Shown here piece by piece: positions 7,905-15,937 of a stretch of 64,000 bases of DNA. The first letter of the stretch is position 1, and every line of letters begins with the position of its first letter. The stretch covers positions 186,001 through 250,000 of the forward strand of contig CAVPMY010000005.1 of NCBI GenBank assembly GCA_963706685.1. The letters run 5' to 3'. The DNA comes from CADEEN01 sp963706685 (GTDB lineage Bacteria; Pseudomonadota; Gammaproteobacteria; Burkholderiales; Burkholderiaceae_C). The notes beneath the pieces were generated by a model that worked only from the letters and a program-made list of their open reading frames with translations, was not told where the DNA came from and searched no databases. Position numbers and translations under genes: made by a program.

Positions 7905-8510
7905 TCAAGCCCCTGCTGCGGCCAGGCAGTCCTTGAGCGCCATCAGCGCCCGCCGCACCCAACTCTTCACCGTGCCCAGCGGCTGCCGCAGATGCTGCGC
8001 CACCTCGGAGTGCGACAGGCCCTGGTAGTAGGCCAGGGCCACGCATTGCTGCTGTTCGGCAGACAGGGCACCGATGCAATGCGACACCGCGCGCGCCTGC
8101 GCCGCTTGTTCCATCAACTCCATCGGGCTCGAATCCTCGGACGGCAGCGCATCGATCAGATTCGTATCGTCATCGTCGTCGCTGCCATGGGCGCTGACGG
8201 TGGCAACCTCGGTCTTGCGGCGGCGCAGGCTGTCGATGGCGCGGTTGCGCGCGATGCTGGTCAGCCAGGTCATCGGCTGCGCGCGTGCGGCGTCGTAGCC
8301 CTGCGCGTTGCGCCAGATGCTGACGAAGATTTCCTGCAGCACATCTTCGGCCTGGGCGCGATCACGCTGGATGCGCAGGATCACGCCCAGCAATTGCGCG
8401 CTGGCCGCCTTGTAGAGCGCGGCCAGGGCGGCACGGTCGCCCAGCCCGATGCGCGCCAGGGCCTCGGCGAGCACGGCATTGCGATCGTCGGGGGTGACGG
8501 CAGTGGCCAT
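7905..8510 (-). CDS. ECF RNA polymerase sigma factor, SigK-like group
   Basis: 201 residues. Region 2 spans about 25-95 (D-V-L-Q-E-I-F-V-S-I-W and the -10-recognition helix P-M-T-W-L-T-S-I-A-R-N-R-A-I-D-S-L-R-R-R). An acidic linker with DDDDDT is at about 115. Region 4 covers about 140-198 (V-A-L-A-Y-Y-Q-G-L-S-H-S-E-V-A-Q-H-L then G-T-V-K-S-W-V-R-R). It is first in an operon with its anti-sigma partner; the DUF4331 gene and two lipoprotein genes follow. I did not identify an autoregulated promoter. Confidence 0.9.
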   Translation of the reverse strand: MATAVTPDDRNAVLAEALARIGLGDRAALAALYKAASAQLLGVILRIQRDRAQAEDVLQEIFVSIWRNAQGYDAARAQPMTWLTSIARNRAIDSLRRRKTEVATVSAHGSDDDDDTNLIDALPSEDSSPMELMEQAAQARAVSHCIGALSAEQQQCVALAYYQGLSHSEVAQHLRQPLGTVKSWVRRALMALKDCLAAAGA

Positions 8511-8570
8511 TGACAGGCAGTACGCAGGGCGCAGCCGATTGGATGCAGCCGAGAGCCTGCCAAACGGACC

Positions 8571-9134
8571 CTATGCCGCCAGCAGCGTGCCCCGGTAGTG
8601 CAACAACTCGTCGATCGACTCGTGCACATCGGCCAACGCGGTGTGCGACTGGGCTTTTTTCAGACCGTCCAGCGCCGCCGGTTTCCAGCGCCGCGCCAGC
8701 TCTTTGAGCGTGCTGACGTCCAGGTTGCGGTAGTGGAAGAACGCTTCCAGCGCCGGCATGTGGTTGGCCAGGAAGCGCCGATCCTGGCAGATCGTGTTGC
8801 CGCACATCGGGCTTTTGCCGGCCGCCACATGTTGCGACAGCCAGGCGATGACCTCGGCGCTGGCGTGGGCCTCGTCGACCGAAGAGGCCTTGACGCGGTC
8901 GATCAGTCCGCTCTTGCCATGGGTGCCCTTGTTCCAGGCGTCCATGCCATCGAGCACGGCATCGCTCTGGTGGATGGCGAACACGGGTCCCTCGACGCGC
9001 ATCGTGATCTGGGCGTCGGTGACGACGACGGCCAGCTCGATGATGCGGTCACGCTCGGGCGACAGGCCCGTCATCTCGAGGTCGATCCAGATCAGGTTGT
9101 CATCATTCTTGGCAAGCGTCTGCGGTTCGGTCAT
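8571..9134 (-). CDS. orn: Oligoribonuclease
   Basis: 187 residues. Orn degrades 2-5 nt RNA and linearised cyclic-di-GMP (pGpG) in the cytoplasm. DEDDh exonuclease motifs are clear: I-W-I-D-L-E-M-T-G-L near the N-terminus (Asp and Glu ligands), S-P-M-C-G-N-T-I-C-Q-D-R-R in the middle, and S-H-T-A-L-A-D-V-H-E-S-I near the C-terminus supplying His and Asp. The ATG at 9134 is preferred over a GTG at 9143 because AGGTG sits about 6 bases upstream of it. It is divergent from the M48 protease gene. Confidence 0.95.
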   Translation of the reverse strand: MTEPQTLAKNDDNLIWIDLEMTGLSPERDRIIELAVVVTDAQITMRVEGPVFAIHQSDAVLDGMDAWNKGTHGKSGLIDRVKASSVDEAHASAEVIAWLSQHVAAGKSPMCGNTICQDRRFLANHMPALEAFFHYRNLDVSTLKELARRWKPAALDGLKKAQSHTALADVHESIDELLHYRGTLLAA

Positions 9135-9188
9135 GGTCAGCACCTGTAATACAGCCAGGACATTGTCGCAGCCCTACACTGGCAGCCT

Positions 9189-10457
9189 ATGGAATCCATG
9201 GCTCTGACTTCGCTCTTCGCCGCTGCGCTGGTCTCGAGTTTCATCCTCAAGACCTGGCTGGCCACGCGGCAGATGCGCCATGTGGCGGCGCATCGTGGTG
9301 CCGTGCCGGCGTCGTTTGCCGGCACGGTGTCGCTGCAGGCGCATCAGAAGGCGGCGGACTACACGCTGGCCCGGGGCCGCTTCGGACTGATCAGCCTGGC
9401 CTTCGGCACCGTGGTGCTGCTGGCGTGGACGCTGCTCGGCGGGCTCGATGCGCTCAACACCTGGGTGCGCGAAACGGTGCAGCCGGGCTGGGGCATCATG
9501 GCCTATCAGCTGGCGCTGCTGGCAGCGGTGGCCGCCATCGGCAGCCTCGTCGACCTGCCGCTCGACGCCTGGAACACCTTTCGCATCGAGCAGCGGTTCG
9601 GCTTCAACCGCATGACCTGGAAGCTCTACCTGATCGATGCCGCCAAAGGTGCGCTGGTCGGCGCGGCGATCGGCCTGCCGCTGGCTGCACTGGTGTTGTG
9701 GATCATGGGCGCAGCCGGCGCCTGGTGGTGGCTGTGGGCCTGGCTGGCCTGGACGGCCTTTCAGCTGCTTATGCTGGTGCTCTACCCGACGTGGATCGCG
9801 CCGCTGTTCAACAAGTTCTCGCCCCTGCCCGACGCATCGCTGGCCGAGCGCGTCTCGGCGCTGATGGCGCGCTGCGGCTTTCGCGCCAAGGGCCTGTTCG
9901 TGATGGACGGCAGCAAGCGTTCGGCACACAGCAATGCCTACTTCACCGGCCTGGGCTCGGCCAAGCGCGTGGTCTTCTTCGACACGCTGTTGACGCGACT
10001 CTCGCCCGCCGAAGTCGAGGCTGTGCTGGCGCACGAGCTCGGCCACTTCAAGTTGAAGCATGTGCCCAAACGCATGTTCGGCATCTTTGCCGCCAGCCTG
10101 GCCGCCTTGGCGCTGCTGGGCTGGCTGGCACAACAGCAATGGTTCTATACCGGCCTGGGCGTGACACCTAACATCGGCGGCGTGCCCAACGACGCCTTGG
10201 CGCTGTTGTTGCTGATGTTCGCACTGCCGCCGTTCGGGTTCCTGGTCACGCCGTTCGCTGCGGCGCTGTCGCGCAAGCACGAGTTCGAGGCCGACGCCTA
10301 TGCCAGTGCGCAAGCCAGCGGACAAGATCTGGCCAACGCCCTGGTCAAGCTCCACGAAGACAACGCCGGCACGCTGACACCCGATCCGCTGTATGCGCGC
10401 TTCTACTACTCGCACCCACCCGCCGCTGAGCGGCTGGCGGCATTGAAAGGGCTTTGA
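9189..10457 (+). CDS. M48 family zinc metalloprotease (CAAX prenyl protease 1 / Ste24-like)
   Basis: 422 residues. An integral membrane protease with several hydrophobic segments (about 10-30, 70-90, 105-125, 150-170, 180-200, 300-320, 340-365). The zinc-binding HELGH is at residues 282-286, with the downstream Glu ligand in the K-H-E-F-E-A-D-A-Y-A block. N-terminal Ste24 features are present (R-F-G-F-N-R-M-T, Y-P-T-W-I-A-P-L-F-N-K-F). It starts a run of three tightly packed genes with phhB and rsgA, so one transcript is likely. Bacterial members are thought to act in membrane protein quality control; its substrate is unknown. Confidence 0.92.
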   Translation: MESMALTSLFAAALVSSFILKTWLATRQMRHVAAHRGAVPASFAGTVSLQAHQKAADYTLARGRFGLISLAFGTVVLLAWTLLGGLDALNTWVRETVQPGWGIMAYQLALLAAVAAIGSLVDLPLDAWNTFRIEQRFGFNRMTWKLYLIDAAKGALVGAAIGLPLAALVLWIMGAAGAWWWLWAWLAWTAFQLLMLVLYPTWIAPLFNKFSPLPDASLAERVSALMARCGFRAKGLFVMDGSKRSAHSNAYFTGLGSAKRVVFFDTLLTRLSPAEVEAVLAHELGHFKLKHVPKRMFGIFAASLAALALLGWLAQQQWFYTGLGVTPNIGGVPNDALALLLLMFALPPFGFLVTPFAAALSRKHEFEADAYASAQASGQDLANALVKLHEDNAGTLTPDPLYARFYYSHPPAAERLAALKGL

Positions 10458-10459
10458 CC

Positions 10460-10780
10460 ATGGACCTGACGGCCCTGCGTTGCCAGCAGCTCGAGGGTCA
10501 CAGCGCCATGAGCGTGGCCGATGTCGATCGTCACCTCGAAGAGGTCAGCGGCTGGGCGTTGAAGGAGGGCGCGATCGAAAAGACGTTTCAATTCGACGAC
10601 TACCACCGCACGCTGGCCTTCATCAACGCGCTGGCATGGATCGCGCACCAGGAAGACCACCACCCCGATGTCGTCTTCTCGTACAACCGCGCCACCGTGC
10701 GCTGGAAGACGCACTCGGTGGGCGGCATCTCGATCAATGACTTCATCTGCGCGGCCAAAGTGAATGCCCTGCTGTCTTGA
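10460..10780 (+). CDS. phhB: Pterin-4a-carbinolamine dehydratase
   Basis: 106 residues, the usual size. It dehydrates 4a-hydroxytetrahydrobiopterin, recycling the cofactor of aromatic amino-acid hydroxylases. The motif H-Q-E-D-H-H-P-D-V with the flanking F-I-N-A-L-A-W-I-A and V-R-W-K-T-H-S-V-G-G-I is the family active site. ATG 10460 is two bases after the M48 stop. No phenylalanine hydroxylase gene is in the window. The stop overlaps the TTG start of rsgA (TTGA). Confidence 0.93.
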   Translation: MDLTALRCQQLEGHSAMSVADVDRHLEEVSGWALKEGAIEKTFQFDDYHRTLAFINALAWIAHQEDHHPDVVFSYNRATVRWKTHSVGGISINDFICAAKVNALLS

Positions 10781-11682
10781 GTAAGTTTGCCGCGCTCGAT
10801 CTGGGGCGCGTGGTCGCTGCGCATGGCAGGCACTTTGTCGTCGAGTCGCCGGAAGGTGAACGCACGATCTGCCACCCGCGCGGCAAGAAGAGCGATTGCG
10901 TCGTCGGCGACATGGTGCGTTGGCAGCCCGCTGGCGATGAAGGCGTGATCGAACATATCGAACCGCGGCGCAACCTGCTGCACCGGCAGGACGAATGGAA
11001 GACCAAGTCATTTGCCGCCAACCTCGACCAGGTGCTCATCATCGTTGCCGGCGAACCGATGTTCTCCGAGTCGCAATTGGCACGTGCGCTGATTGCCGCG
11101 GAAAGCGCCGGCATCAGCGCGCATGTGCTGCAGAACAAGTGCGACCTGCCGCAGGCGGCTGCCGCGCGCGAGCGCCTGCGCCCGTACCGGGCCATCGGCG
11201 TGCCGGTGCACGAGGTGGCGATGAAGGCGGCGCCCGATGCGGCGCGAGCGATTCTCACGCCGCTGCTGGCTGACCACACCACCCTCGTGCTCGGCCCGAG
11301 CGGCATGGGCAAGAGCACGCTGATCAATCTGATGGTGACCGGCGCGACGGCACAGGTCGGTGAGATATCTTCCGCGCTCAACGCCGGCCGCCACACGACG
11401 ACCACCACCACCTGGTACTGGATCGACGCGACCCGGCAGAGCGCCTTGATCGACTCGCCGGGCTTTCAGGAATTCGGACTGCGCCATGTCGAGGCGTTGC
11501 AACTGCCTGGCCTGATGCCGGACCTGCGCGCCCATGCCGGCGGCTGCAAGTTCTACAACTGCACGCACCGCCACGAGCCCGGCTGCACGGTCATCGCGGC
11601 AGTCGAGCGCGGCGAGATCAGCGCGTCGCGCTGGCGCATCTACGGCGAAATCTGCAACGAGCTGGCGCGCGAGAAGTGGTAG
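10777..11682 (+). CDS. rsgA: Small-subunit biogenesis GTPase RsgA
   Basis: 301 residues, with a TTG start overlapping the phhB stop. RsgA is a ribosome-stimulated circularly permuted GTPase in late 30S assembly. It has an N-terminal OB fold (R-V-V-A-A-H-G-R-H-F-V-V-E), the permuted motifs N-K-C-D-L (G4), G-P-S-G-M-G-K-S-T (G1, residues 173-181) and D-S-P-G-F-Q-E-F (G3). A C-terminal zinc site is formed by C257, C262, H264 and C270. No frame problem. The weak start and overlap suggest translational coupling that limits its level. Confidence 0.96.
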   Translation: MSKFAALDLGRVVAAHGRHFVVESPEGERTICHPRGKKSDCVVGDMVRWQPAGDEGVIEHIEPRRNLLHRQDEWKTKSFAANLDQVLIIVAGEPMFSESQLARALIAAESAGISAHVLQNKCDLPQAAAARERLRPYRAIGVPVHEVAMKAAPDAARAILTPLLADHTTLVLGPSGMGKSTLINLMVTGATAQVGEISSALNAGRHTTTTTTWYWIDATRQSALIDSPGFQEFGLRHVEALQLPGLMPDLRAHAGGCKFYNCTHRHEPGCTVIAAVERGEISASRWRIYGEICNELAREKW

Positions 11683-11696
11683 CCGGGCGCGCGCCG

Positions 11697-12686
11697 TCAG
11701 CCCAGCAGGTTGGCCAACGACAGCAACGCCGCCAGCAACATCCACAAGATCATCGAGCGCCACACCAGGCCGACCACGCTTTGCAGGTGACCGGCCTGGG
11801 CCGGCGAACCTTGCGTCGACCCGCGCGCTGACGCGGCTTCCGGATTGCCGCCGACATCGAAGGTCTTCGACCGGTCGGGCGTCACGCCCGGCGCGGCCTG
11901 CCCACCGAGTTGCACGCCGAGCGCGCCGGCCGCCGAAGCCAGCAGGATGCCTTCGTTCGGATGCAGCCACAGCGCTGCGTCGCGTCGCCAGCCGTTGACG
12001 GCCTCTTCGAAGTTGCCGACGACCGCAAAGCCAAAGGCGGTGAGGCGCGCCGGCACATGGTCGATCAGCGAAAACAGGCGTTGCGACAAGGCCATCAGCC
12101 GCTCGTTGGTCGGCACATCCAGTGTGCGGCTCTTGAAGGCCCAGTAGCGGCTTGCAAACTCGGCCATTCGGTAGAGCACGGCGCCGGCAGGGCCGAGGCC
12201 GATCGCCGACAGCGCGATGAACCAGAAGAAGACGCCGAAGACATGGCGGTGCGCGGCCAGCAAGGCATGCTCGACCACATGGCGCAGCAGTTCGGTGCGC
12301 GGCAGCTCGCTGGCGTCGAGGTGGCGCCACTCGGCGAGCAGGTCTCTTGCCCGCGCTTCGTCGCCGCGATCGAGTGCGCTGCGGATGTCGGTGAAGTAGT
12401 GGCTGAACTGCCGAAACCCCAGCGTCAGGTAGAGGATGACGATATTGAAGGCAAAGGCGCCGAGCAGGGAAAACCGCGCGGCGACCCCATACAACAGCGC
12501 GGCGGCAATGGCCGGTGCGACCACGGTCACGCACCAGACGACGATGGCGTGCCGATCGCGCCCGGCGTCGAAGTTGCGCCCGGCCCAGCTGGTCCACGAG
12601 ATCAGCGTGTCGTGCACCCAGTTGTCGCGCGGCAGCGGCTTCAGCTGCTCGATCAGCAGCGCCAGGAGTACGGAGAAGAAGCTCAT
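11697..12686 (-). CDS. CobD/CbiB family membrane protein
   Basis: 329 residues. It fits the CobD/CbiB fold: N-terminal M-S-F-F-S-V-L-L-A-L-L-I-E-Q, a polar W-x-x-x-F-D region, several membrane helices (about 45-65, 70-90, 155-175, 295-320) and the T-N-E-R-L-M-A-L-S block. CbiB itself makes adenosylcobinamide from cobyric acid. No other cobalamin gene is nearby and the C-terminal third differs from classical CbiB, so this is probably the paralogous 'CobD/CbiB family' protein of Burkholderiales with an unproven role. Convergent with rsgA, 14 bases apart. Confidence 0.8.
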   Translation of the reverse strand: MSFFSVLLALLIEQLKPLPRDNWVHDTLISWTSWAGRNFDAGRDRHAIVVWCVTVVAPAIAAALLYGVAARFSLLGAFAFNIVILYLTLGFRQFSHYFTDIRSALDRGDEARARDLLAEWRHLDASELPRTELLRHVVEHALLAAHRHVFGVFFWFIALSAIGLGPAGAVLYRMAEFASRYWAFKSRTLDVPTNERLMALSQRLFSLIDHVPARLTAFGFAVVGNFEEAVNGWRRDAALWLHPNEGILLASAAGALGVQLGGQAAPGVTPDRSKTFDVGGNPEAASARGSTQGSPAQAGHLQSVVGLVWRSMILWMLLAALLSLANLLG

Positions 12687-12744
12687 TGAGCAACGATATC
12701 AGCTGCTGGGGGAGCGGCATCAGCGGCTCCGGGGCTGGGACTTT

Positions 12745-13446
12745 TCAGGCGGCGAGCAGCCGGTAGAAGTTGCGCAGGATCGCTGCGGTGGCGCCCCAGA
12801 TGAAGTACTCGCCTTGTCCTTGCCCCATCGCGTCCGGGCGCAGCCAGGGCATCGACAGGAACTCGCGCTGTCCACCGGCAAACTCGAAGACGTGGCGCTG
12901 GTGGTGGGCCGGTGTCATCAGGTAAGCCAACGGCACTTCGAAGGCCTCGGCCACTTCGTGGGGGTCGATCGTCAGCAGGAACGGCGGGTGCACCAAGGCC
13001 ACGATCGGCGTGACATCGAAGTTGGTGATCGTGCGGTAGATCGGCAGCGCGCCGAGCACCTCGACATGACGCCGGGCCAGGCCGACCTCCTCTTCGGCCT
13101 CGCGCAGCGCCGTATCGATGGCGTCGGTATCGCCGGGCTCGGCACGGCCGCCGGGGAAACTGATCTGGCCGCCATGCTCACGCAGGTGCGAGGTGCGTTG
13201 TGTCAGCAACACGGTCAGGCCCGCGTCGCGCTGTACGAGCGGCACCAGCACCGAGGCGTTGCTGCGACCCTGGTCCTCGAAGACGCCGCCGTCGCCGAGT
13301 TTTTCAGGCGTCCACAGGGGTGGCGTTGCCAGTCGATCACGAAGCGCGGCGGCGCTCAAGCGCTCGATCGCCACGGCATCCAGGTGCGCGTCGTTGCCGG
13401 CAACCGGCACGATGCGCGGATCGGTGATGCGGGGCCGCGTGGTCAT
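12745..13446 (-). CDS. Nudix hydrolase, probable CoA pyrophosphatase
   Basis: 233 residues. The Nudix box is present as G-G-R-A-E-P-G-D-x-D-x-x-x-T-A-L-R-E-A-E-E-E-V-G-L (about residues 100-123), preceded by L-R-E-H-G-G-Q-I-S-F-P. This LxxHxGQIxFPGG context is the UPF0035 signature of the CoA-pyrophosphatase subgroup (NudL/CoAse). C-terminal F-I-W-G-A-T-A-A-I-L also fits. ATG 13446 chosen. Likely cytosolic turnover of CoA or its derivatives. Confidence 0.9.
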   Translation of the reverse strand: MTTRPRITDPRIVPVAGNDAHLDAVAIERLSAAALRDRLATPPLWTPEKLGDGGVFEDQGRSNASVLVPLVQRDAGLTVLLTQRTSHLREHGGQISFPGGRAEPGDTDAIDTALREAEEEVGLARRHVEVLGALPIYRTITNFDVTPIVALVHPPFLLTIDPHEVAEAFEVPLAYLMTPAHHQRHVFEFAGGQREFLSMPWLRPDAMGQGQGEYFIWGATAAILRNFYRLLAA

Positions 13447-13538
13447 GAGGCGGTCAGCATACGGCGGCTGCATCAACGCTGCCCGCAGGCGGCTCGCGCT
13501 CGTGCGCAGAAACTCACCTCAGGGCAGATTCTGAACAG

Positions 13539-13700
13539 GGCTCAAAAGCCGGCAGTCGCGCTGCGCGCGCCACGATCGCTTCGCGATCGCACTGAGCTTC
13601 GCTCAGGCCAGCTTTTGCGCAAGGCTCGAAAGCCGGCAGTCGCGCTGCGCGCGCCATGATCGCTTCGCGATCGCACTGAGCTTCGCTCAGGCCAGCTTTT
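13539..13700. repeat. 84-bp tandem duplication at the 3' end of rplS with nested GNA hairpins
   Basis: Two units of 78 bp (13539-13616 and 13623-13700) differ at only two positions and are separated by GCGCAA, giving an 84-bp period. Read in the direction of rplS, each unit has an outer stem AAAAGCTGGC / GCCGGCTTTT (one mismatch) enclosing three arms: CTGAGC-GAA-GCTCAG, GATCGC-GAA-GCGATC and CGCGC-GCA-GCGCG. The unit nearest the gene contains the last rplS codons (AAG CTG GCC TGA), so the second unit is a copy of the gene end plus its downstream structure. It fills most of the spacer between rplS and the Nudix gene. Confidence 0.9.
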
Positions 13701-14040
13701 CCTTGATGCGGGCTGATTTGCCTGAGCGCTCGCGCAGGTAGTACAGCTTGGCACGGCGGACGTCGCCGCGGCGCTTGACTTCGATGCTGGCGATCAGCGG
13801 GCTGTAGAGCTGGAAGGTGCGCTCGACACCTTCGCCGTTGGAGATCTTGCGCACGATGAATGCGCTGTTCAGGCCGCGGTTGCGCTTGGCGATGACGACG
13901 CCTTCATAGGCCTGCAGGCGCTTGCGGGTGCCTTCGACGACGTTGACGCTGACGATCACGGTGTCGCCAGGGGCGAAAACCGGGATGGTTTTGCCCAAGC
14001 GGGCAATTTCCTCTTGTTCGAGGGTCTGGATCAGATCCAC
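13687..14040 (-). CDS. rplS: 50S ribosomal protein L19
   Basis: 117 residues. L19 sits at the 30S-50S interface. The family sequence is obvious (P-V-F-A-P-G-D-T-V-I-V, V-V-E-G-T-R-K-R, G-L-N-S-A-F-I-V-R-K-I and the C-terminal R-R-A-K-L-Y-Y-L-R). The start is GTG (VDLIQ) with GGAG about 10 bases upstream. It is last in the rpsP-rimM-trmD-rplS operon. Its last codons and stop lie inside the proximal copy of the tandem repeat. Confidence 0.97.
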   Translation of the reverse strand: MDLIQTLEQEEIARLGKTIPVFAPGDTVIVSVNVVEGTRKRLQAYEGVVIAKRNRGLNSAFIVRKISNGEGVERTFQLYSPLIASIEVKRRGDVRRAKLYYLRERSGKSARIKEKLA

Positions 14041-14135
14041 AGTGGTTCTCCGAGCGATCGTGCCTGGGCGTGTTATCGATGGAATGTGTGGGCTCTGAGC
14101 CCACAGTGACCCGGCAGAGGATCGAAAGCCGGGGA

Positions 14136-14883
14136 TTATAGGGTGAGCGCAGCCAGAAAGGCCTCGTCGGCCTTGGACAGGCGCCCGGCGGCACGCGCCG
14201 CGGCGATCAGCTCCGGCCGGCGGCGTGCCGTGAGTTCCAGCGAGCGCTCGCGGCGCCAACGCTCGATCTGCGCATGGTGGCCCGACAGCAGCACCGACGG
14301 CACGCTCTGCCCTTGCAGGTCTTCGGGCCGGCTGTAGTGCGGGCAGTCCAGCAGTCCGTCGTCGCCAAAACTGTCCTGTTCGGCCGACTGCTCGTCGCCC
14401 AAGGACACCGGGCTGCAGCCGCGCCACGGCATCGAGCAGCGCCAGGGCCGGCAGCTCGCCGCCGGAAAGCACGAAGTCGCCCAGGCTCAGTTCGTGGGTG
14501 ACATGTCGGTCGACAAAACGCTGGTCGATGCCCTCATAGCGCCCGCACAGCAGCACCGCGCCAGGGCCCTTTGCAAGGTCGCGCACCAGCGACTGGTCGA
14601 TGCGCCGGCCGGTGGGCGTGAAATGGATCACGTCCGGCGCGGGTGGGTCACGATCAGCGATCACCGCCGACAACGCCCGCTGCAGCGGCTCGGCCAGCAA
14701 CACCATGCCCGGGCCACCGCCGAACGGCCGGTCATCGACGCGCTGGTGGGCGCCCTCACCGTGATCGCGCAGCGGCCACAGGCGCACGTCGACCTGCCGC
14801 GATTCGTAGGCGCGCCGGGTCACGCCGAGTTTGAGGAACGGCTCGAACAACTCCGGAAACAGCGTGATGACATCGAAGCGCAT
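14136..14883 (-). CDS. trmD: tRNA (guanine-37-N1)-methyltransferase (one frame break)
   Basis: TrmD methylates G37 of tRNAs using SAM through a knotted SPOUT fold. Visible blocks are M-R-F-D-V-I-T-L-F-P-E-L-F, F-G-G-G-P-G-M-V-L, L-L-C-G-R-Y-E-G-I-D and the knot E-L-S-L-G-D-F-V-L-S-G-G-E-L-P-A-L. The C-terminal half (R-P-E-D-L-Q-G-Q-S-V-P-S-V-L-L-S-G-H-H) is in another frame. The switch is in a GGG run near 14400 (CTTGGGCGACGAG); removing one G gives an intact protein. As trmD is essential, a sequencing error is far more likely than loss. Confidence 0.92.
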
Positions 14884-14891
14884 GCGGGCCT

Positions 14892-15434
14892 TCAGAAATC
14901 CAGGCCCCAGTCGACCGTGATGGTGCGCGCCTTCAGGTCGACATCGTCGACATAGGCCGCCACAAACGGTATCAAGCGCTCGTCATCGCCCAGCAGCACA
15001 CGCAGCACGCTGTGCGCGCCGGTGTCGATCAGGTCGGCCACGCTGCCCAGCGCCGCACCGTCACGGTTGACTACCGCGCAACCGATGAGGTCCACCCAGT
15101 AGTACTCGTCGGCGCCCGCGGTCGGAAAACTCGACCGGGCGACGAACACCCGCGCGCCTTTGAGGGATTCGGCAGCATTGCGGTCGGGCACTTCCTGTGC
15201 GCCGGCAACGACAAGGTCGCCTTGCTGGCGCGAATCCGTGACGCGCAACAGCGGCGGCGGCGCGGCACCTGCCGGGCCCTCAGGCGGGCGCAGGTACCAG
15301 CGCTTGGTGGAGAACAGGGCCTGCGGATCGGTCGCAAAGGGCTGCACCTTGATCCAACCCTTGATGCCCCAGGCGCCGATCACGCGACCGACTTCCACCG
15401 CGTCGGTGGGCCAGTCGTCACCGCATGACATCAT
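14892..15434 (-). CDS. rimM: Ribosome maturation factor RimM
   Basis: About 180 residues. RimM binds S19 and assists 30S head assembly. The N-terminal barrel starts V-E-V-G-R-V-I-G-A-W-G-I-K-G-W-I-K-V, and the C-terminal PRC barrel carries Y-Y-W-V-D-L-I-G-C-A-V and I-P-F-V-A-A-Y-V-D-D-V-D. It lies 8 bases before trmD. The start could be ATG 15434 or 15431. Confidence 0.93.
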   Translation of the reverse strand: MMSCGDDWPTDAVEVGRVIGAWGIKGWIKVQPFATDPQALFSTKRWYLRPPEGPAGAAPPPLLRVTDSRQQGDLVVAGAQEVPDRNAAESLKGARVFVARSSFPTAGADEYYWVDLIGCAVVNRDGAALGSVADLIDTGAHSVLRVLLGDDERLIPFVAAYVDDVDLKARTITVDWGLDF

Positions 15435-15543
15435 CGATTGCGGGCCTGCGCCGGGCCGCCCCAAGCGGCCCGCGCTCCCAAGGGCCGCACAGGGGCCCGT
15501 GCCGGTCCCGGGGGCGCGAGCGAAGCGAGCTTGGGGCCGTCAA
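15435..15543. other. rpsP-rimM spacer with short GNA hairpin
   Basis: This 109-base spacer is strongly GC-rich with many short inverted elements. On one strand it contains GCGAGCGAAGCGAGC, which includes the very stable mini-hairpin GCGAAGC at about 15519-15533. No reading frame of interest. It could act as an attenuator or processing site between rpsP and the rest of the operon. Confidence 0.4.
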
Positions 15544-15795
15544 CTAAGCAGCGGCTTTTTTTGCCTGATCGACAAGGCGGGCCACCGTGGGCGACAGCTG
15601 TGCGCCCTTGCTGGCCCAATGGGTCACGCGGTCAGTGGCCACACGCAGCGGCTCTTCGCCGCCGGACGCGACCGGGTTGTAGAAGCCCACGCGCTCGATG
15701 AAGCGGCCGTCGCGGCGCTCTCGCGAATCGGCGACGACGATGTTGTAGAACGGACGCCTCTTGGCGCCGCCACGGGACAGACGGATGACGACCAT
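15544..15795 (-). CDS. rpsP: 30S ribosomal protein S16
   Basis: 83 residues, with the family pattern M-V-V-I-R-L-S-R-G-G-A-K-R-R-P-F-Y-N-I-V-V-A-D-S-R and R-F-I-E-R-V-G-F-Y-N-P. S16 is needed for 30S assembly. First gene of the rpsP-rimM-trmD-rplS operon, so its promoter should be within the 140 bases between it and the divergent acetyltransferase gene. Confidence 0.97.
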   Translation of the reverse strand: MVVIRLSRGGAKRRPFYNIVVADSRERRDGRFIERVGFYNPVASGGEEPLRVATDRVTHWASKGAQLSPTVARLVDQAKKAAA

Positions 15796-15937
15796 TTGTC
15801 GGTTCCTCGAAATGAAACTTGTCGATCAGCCGACCGCGAAGACACACACAGCCGGGCAGAATCAGGGTTCGGTGCCGTAGATACGCCAATCCCCCGACCG
15901 GCCAGCAACGAAAGCGGCAGATTATAGACTCGACCGC

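Noticed and set aside
11697..12686. Dedicated cobalamin biosynthesis gene cbiB
   Set aside because: No other cobalamin gene and no cobalamin riboswitch in the region; kept as a CobD/CbiB-family protein.
13687..14883. A single 398-residue frame joining trmD and rplS
   Set aside because: Caused by the extra G in trmD; L19 has its own GTG start and ribosome site, and the joined middle part has no similarity to either protein.
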